In this document: positions 60,169 to 64,000 of the stretch, piece by piece
Layout of the letters: each line of letters opens with the position of its first letter
Numbering within the stretch: the first letter of the stretch is position 1
Source: Bacteroidota bacterium
Lineage (GTDB): Bacteria; Bacteroidota; Bacteroidia; AKYH767-A; OLB10
Direction: 5' to 3'
DNA: 64,000 bases
Assembly: GCA_016717725.1 (NCBI GenBank)
Contig: JADKFA010000001.1
Location: forward strand, 124,001 to 188,000
Translations under genes and position numbers: made by a program
Notes under the pieces: generated by a model
What the model saw: the letters and a program-made list of their open reading frames with translations, nothing else
Database searches by the model: none
Told to the model about the DNA's origin: nothing

Positions 60169-61188
60169 TTATATTCGTTGATATTCTAAGGTAACAGTTC
60201 CTTTCACTCCTTGCTGATCATAAAAATCAAGCATCCTAACTTTATAAAAAAATCCTTTTTCATCCTTCAGTAAATAAAAAAGATCTGGGCGCACATAATA
60301 TTGATTATTTCCAAAATCATAATATTTCCAATCGAAGCCAATGATGTCGGCAATAGATGAAAAAGGAAATGAATCCACGTTTGAATACACGCAATCGCCA
60401 AATGGAAGATAAGCAGGAATCGAATCCTTTTTAATGACAGAACCGCTCATGTCCTTCCATCGATTTAACAGCGCACCAGCAACGGGATAATAGCGATACG
60501 GGCTTGACAGGGGCTCATCAAAATAAACATGTGTATACTTTGTGAAAACAAAATCCCAGTCGGCAGAAGGTGGAGCTTGATTGACAAGCGTTCCATTATT
60601 ATTGAAAGAGAAATATGCCAATGCATAACTTGGATTTTTTGGTATAGACATCACCGTTACTCCACTATTATCGAGATAAGAATAACGAATTTCATAGTGC
60701 GTATCATCCGCCGATAAAATTTGCAATTTACGGAAACGATCGGCTCCAGTATGATCAATTCTTCCTCTATCGATAATAAACACATGGCTATATCCATTCG
60801 TGTTAGATGCTGCATTTACCCACCAATCACCAATAGCAGTACTGTCATCCATATAATTTGATGCATCTAACTCCCAGTTTGAATTCGTTGAATCGGCTAG
60901 AAAAAAATCACCGTTATTTGTACGAGAAGCAAACATCAATTTTCCTGAATTTAAATACACATGCATTCCTTGAACAGACGATTCAAACATTAGGTCATAG
61001 TTGCGATAAGGAGCTGTGGTGATGGTTCCTTGACTTAAGCTTACATATACTTGATCGTCGTAATTGATTCCCATGGGTGCAATCAACTGCTTCACAGGTC
61101 CAGGAGATGGAAGTACCACTGCTTCATCTTCTTTTTGACAAGAAGAAGCCAATACAAGCAGTGCGAACAAGATCAAATAACTTCTCAT
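60169..61188 (-). CDS. HmuY-like lipoprotein
   Basis: 339 residues. Lipobox LLVLASSCQKEDEA (Cys about residue 17). Body has the HmuY-type blocks ADWDFVFTKYTHVYF, IGFDWKYYDFGNNQYY and FFYKVRMLDFYD, the same as the next gene, so the two are paralogues with different anchoring. Overlaps the TonB receptor by 4 bases. Presumably captures heme for the receptor. Confidence 0.75.
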   Translation of the reverse strand: MRSYLILFALLVLASSCQKEDEAVVLPSPGPVKQLIAPMGINYDDQVYVSLSQGTITTAPYRNYDLMFESSVQGMHVYLNSGKLMFASRTNNGDFFLADSTNSNWELDASNYMDDSTAIGDWWVNAASNTNGYSHVFIIDRGRIDHTGADRFRKLQILSADDTHYEIRYSYLDNSGVTVMSIPKNPSYALAYFSFNNNGTLVNQAPPSADWDFVFTKYTHVYFDEPLSSPYRYYPVAGALLNRWKDMSGSVIKKDSIPAYLPFGDCVYSNVDSFPFSSIADIIGFDWKYYDFGNNQYYVRPDLFYLLKDEKGFFYKVRMLDFYDQQGVKGTVTLEYQRI

Positions 61189-63443
61189 CCTCTAAAATTA
61201 AATGTTAGTTTAGTAAACACAGAAGTACCCATACCTACGGGAGTTCCCGAAGAAGATCCACCACTATGAGCTCCTCCACCAGAGAGAGAACTTAGGTTGG
61301 TAACATTATAAATATTCTTTAATCCACCCGTAATAGTGAGTCGATTTTTAATCAATTCCTGACGAACACTCACGTCCATCATTTTATAAGCATCATTATT
61401 CAAACGATCGACAGAACCATCGGCATTGGCAATAAAGATTGGTCGCTCTCCATACATCTTCCAGAAAACAGAAAAAGTAGTTTTCGTTTTCTTGATAGTA
61501 TAATCGGCCGACGTTGTAAACTCAGGATACCATGCTACATCCGGTTGTTCAACATCCCCTTCAAAGGTTCCCCATGTTCCAGTATAAGAAACTCCCGCTT
61601 GAAAAGTAAATTGATGATGAGCAAGCTTCGACTTAAAGTCAACACCTTTAGAAATAAATTTATCGAGATTTACATACGTGTACAACAAACTACTCACATC
61701 ATATTGCACGAGAGAAATCTTATTGTGAATATTATTATAAAAAAATCCAGGTTCCACCGACAACACAAAATCGCTCCACAACTTTTTATACTCTACACTC
61801 GCCATCACTTGCGTTGAAGTTTCAGCTTCTAAGTTCGGATTGCCTTGAACGTTATGAATTCCATTATCAACGAAAAACAAATATTGTTCTTTTAGAGATG
61901 GAGCGCGATAGCCTTTACTCAACGAACTTCGCACTGCCCAAGTATTTCCTGAACGAAACAAAACACTGAGAGAAGGCACTAAGGGAGCATTATCAAACTG
62001 GGAATTATAAATTGCTCGTACGGCAGGACGAATGATTAAATATTCAATCGGTTTAAAATCGATGCTCACATATCCTGCCACATCAGTCATTCGATGTTTA
62101 GCACCATCAATTCTTTTTCCTTCCCCAATTTCATCATTCACATCCACTCCACTCAACAAACTCCATTTTGAATTCGGTCGGGAATACGAATGTGTTGCTC
62201 TAAAAAATAGCGCATTAAACTTCGTGGTATCATCATCCAACAAATCAGGAGTAAGTGATTCCGTCAGATTCACCATATTCTTTCTGAACGTATTCTTTTC
62301 ATACTTATACATGGAATACGCAGCAGAAATATTTAATGCGGATTCATTTATAAATTTCTTTTCGAATGATAAAGAATTATTGATTCGAGTAGTATAAAAA
62401 TACTGATCGTTAGCGTAAGCATAATAAGGAGTTATGAGCACATCAGCCTTATCAATCATTTCTTCCTTAAACCAAGAAGAATGCAAAGAAAGCTTAGTTG
62501 ATTTAATGGTTTGCGTGATTTTAATATCTCCCAAATACTGTTCACGCGGATTCCATAATTGTGATCGAGAATTTGCATTATCGGGATCAAATCCATCAAA
62601 ATAATTTCGAGCCCCACTTAACGAAACGGAGGTGTTTTTAAAATTTGTACCCAAACTTAAATCTGAATTATACTGACCCGTACTTTCATAATATCCAGCA
62701 GCGGAACCCGTCCATTTATCACTTTGGTTTTTCTTAGAAATCAAATTAATTACACCACCCAAGGCATCCGTACCATAAAGAACGGACATGGGACCTTTTA
62801 CGATTTCTACTTTCTCGAGATTATTTAAATTGATTTGCCCTAAATCAATATTACCATTTTGGCGACCAATCATGGGAACACCATCCATTAAAATCTTAAT
62901 ATGTTCGCCTCCTGTTCCCTGAATACTTAAGCTACTTCCTCCTACCGCGGGATCATAAGCTACGCGCATATTTAACTCTTGCGACAATAAATCCTTCACT
63001 GTTACGGCACCTCTCTTTTCAAAATCGGAAGTACTCAAAACCTGCACAGCAACTACGGCATCCTTTTGATAGACCGCTACATGATTACCTGTAATAACCA
63101 CTTCTCCCAGACTAACAGGCGTTTTAGTAAGTATTATTTCTTGCAGGCCTACCAATTCATAAATGGTATCCAAGCGAGTAGAATAACCTGGATAATTAAT
63201 ACTTCTTACCAAAGGCAAATCAAAGCCAAGCACCCAAGCCTCACCTTTATGATTTGTGTGAATCACAGAAGCTTGTGAATCATTTGGAATAGAAGAGAAT
63301 ATCACCAATGCACCATTCAAAATTTGGAAATCACTATTCCGTACCCGAACACTTTGGGCATTAGAATAATCCAAGTTTAGGATAATAAATGGAAGTATTA
63401 TAAATACTACTTTTTGGAAGAGTTTAAATGAATAACTTATCAT
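61185..63443 (-). CDS. TonB-dependent outer-membrane receptor
   Basis: 752 residues: signal peptide, carboxypeptidase-like beta domain, TonB plug (about 120-250, VKDLLSQELNMRV, VEIVKGPMSVLYGTDALGGV) and a 22-strand barrel ending in VFTKLTFNFRG. In an operon with two HmuY-like proteins, so heme or another porphyrin or metal complex is the probable substrate. The receptor is the first gene of the operon. Confidence 0.9.
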   Translation of the reverse strand: MISYSFKLFQKVVFIILPFIILNLDYSNAQSVRVRNSDFQILNGALVIFSSIPNDSQASVIHTNHKGEAWVLGFDLPLVRSINYPGYSTRLDTIYELVGLQEIILTKTPVSLGEVVITGNHVAVYQKDAVVAVQVLSTSDFEKRGAVTVKDLLSQELNMRVAYDPAVGGSSLSIQGTGGEHIKILMDGVPMIGRQNGNIDLGQINLNNLEKVEIVKGPMSVLYGTDALGGVINLISKKNQSDKWTGSAAGYYESTGQYNSDLSLGTNFKNTSVSLSGARNYFDGFDPDNANSRSQLWNPREQYLGDIKITQTIKSTKLSLHSSWFKEEMIDKADVLITPYYAYANDQYFYTTRINNSLSFEKKFINESALNISAAYSMYKYEKNTFRKNMVNLTESLTPDLLDDDTTKFNALFFRATHSYSRPNSKWSLLSGVDVNDEIGEGKRIDGAKHRMTDVAGYVSIDFKPIEYLIIRPAVRAIYNSQFDNAPLVPSLSVLFRSGNTWAVRSSLSKGYRAPSLKEQYLFFVDNGIHNVQGNPNLEAETSTQVMASVEYKKLWSDFVLSVEPGFFYNNIHNKISLVQYDVSSLLYTYVNLDKFISKGVDFKSKLAHHQFTFQAGVSYTGTWGTFEGDVEQPDVAWYPEFTTSADYTIKKTKTTFSVFWKMYGERPIFIANADGSVDRLNNDAYKMMDVSVRQELIKNRLTITGGLKNIYNVTNLSSLSGGGAHSGGSSSGTPVGMGTSVFTKLTFNFRG

Positions 63444-63450
63444 GCGTCTG

Positions 63451-63484
63451 CAAAATTAGAGGAGAGAGCGCTCACAACTTGTGA
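63451..63484 (-). promoter_or_regulatory. Putative promoter and operator of the heme operon
   Basis: On the - strand TAATTTTG (63451-63458) fits TAnnTTTG, 8 bases before the start codon. TCACAACTTGTGA (63472-63484) is a perfect dyad that overlaps the -33 region. A regulator, for example a CRP/Fnr-type or heme/iron-responsive repressor, could bind here. Confidence 0.4.
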
Positions 63485-63788
63485 AAATAAATTGATGCAT
63501 GTCATAAAAGATGCAATCTGACAATGCAATGACAAAGTGGTGACTTAGAAAAATACAATTAATAGTGACCAAAAAAATCCTATTTTTCGGTTGAACGGGA
63601 GCTTTAAAAGGTTGAAATGGATAAATTCTACTGTTCAACTCGAAAATGGAGGCTATTACAAAACTAATTCAGACATCATTGTTAATTAAGTTTTCCGAAC
63701 CCTTCAGGTTTCGATTAAAAAAAACTCAATTTTGTAGATTATGTGCTTTCAGTACAATATTCGCTAAACAAATTCGCTTAGATTAAAT
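63485..63788. other. Intergenic, nothing recognised
   Basis: About 300 bases of AT-rich DNA between divergent genes. Presumably carries the promoter of the truncated gene at the window edge. Confidence 0.35.
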
Positions 63789-64000
63789 ATGGAAAATACA
63801 ACTCGCCCATTCGCAGAAGACATTAAAAAAACACTTCAATCTTTAAATCTACAGGTAGAGAATTGGATGAATTCTCAGCAGCCCATTTCTTTACTAGAAA
63901 AAGACCTCATCAAAGAAAATATGCGGGCACTCTATCAATTAATAGATGAGTTAGCTGTCAATAAGAAATTAGAAATTGTTCATCCAGAAATTCAATTGGA
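63789..64000 (+). CDS. Partial unknown gene, runs off the window
   Basis: Open frame from ATG 63789 to the edge (about 70 codons): MENTTRPFAEDIKKTLQSLN then LEKDLIKENMRALYQLIDEL. No stop codon within the window. Helical, with no recognised domain from the visible part. Confidence 0.6.
   Translation, partial: MENTTRPFAEDIKKTLQSLNLQVENWMNSQQPISLLEKDLIKENMRALYQLIDELAVNKKLEIVHPEIQL

Overview
The window is AT-rich DNA from a member of the Bacteroidota. The evidence is several proteins ending in type IX secretion (T9SS) sorting domains with the YPNP motif, a TonB receptor with HmuY-like partners, a MurF-alanine racemase fusion, TAnnTTTG-type promoter elements, and the run ftsX - DUF3098 - uppP - truB - queA. 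I cannot place it below phylum with confidence; an environmental Chitinophagales, Sphingobacteriales or Flavobacteriales-like lineage would fit.

Region 0.3-8.4 kb is a type III restriction-modification locus on the + strand: a small XRE controller with its own operator, mod, then three extra genes (DUF262, AAA/DUF3696 ATPase, an unknown protein), then res. Nearly every gene is split by frameshifts. Region 8.5-15.3 kb is an accessory stretch of unrelated short transcription units: an alpha/beta hydrolase with an unknown partner, a membrane-anchored protein with an in-frame stop, a FISUMP-domain secreted protein, a HigBA toxin-antitoxin pair, AlkB and a small membrane protein. A short repeat recurs three times between them, and a 324-bp MITE-like element with nested hairpins closes the stretch.

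Region 15.6-20 kb holds two T9SS cargo proteins, one with six tandem 53-residue repeats. Region 20.4-27.5 kb carries AraC, response regulator and CHASE3/PAS histidine kinase genes followed by small secreted, lipoprotein, membrane or low-complexity proteins that look like an envelope or stress-response set. Region 27.6-32.5 kb has a PorG-like outer-membrane protein, a broken ORF6N gene beside an IS200-type transposase bracketed by REP-like palindromes, and a lamin-tail cargo protein.

Region 32.6-47.7 kb is housekeeping: asd, DUF3108, scpB, leuS, ftsX, DUF3098, uppP, truB, queA, ispD, a LysM D,D-carboxypeptidase, DUF4468 and an amidohydrolase. leuS is remarkable. It has about 355 extra residues at the start of the CP1 editing domain, made of a DUF559 (Vsr-like nuclease) domain and five repeats whose DNA contains hairpins also found elsewhere in the window. 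Region 47.8-53.5 kb is a decayed patch with an IS21-type element (istA/istB), the remnant of a second copy, and the T9SS genes it disrupts. Region 54-63.4 kb, on the - strand, has a phospholipase-D-family protein, murF-alr, thymidine kinase, and a likely heme-uptake operon (TonB receptor, HmuY-like lipoprotein, HmuY-like T9SS protein).

Throughout, many reading frames are broken by single-base changes in A/T homopolymers, while few true nonsense codons appear. At least part of the apparent pseudogenes may therefore be sequencing or assembly error.
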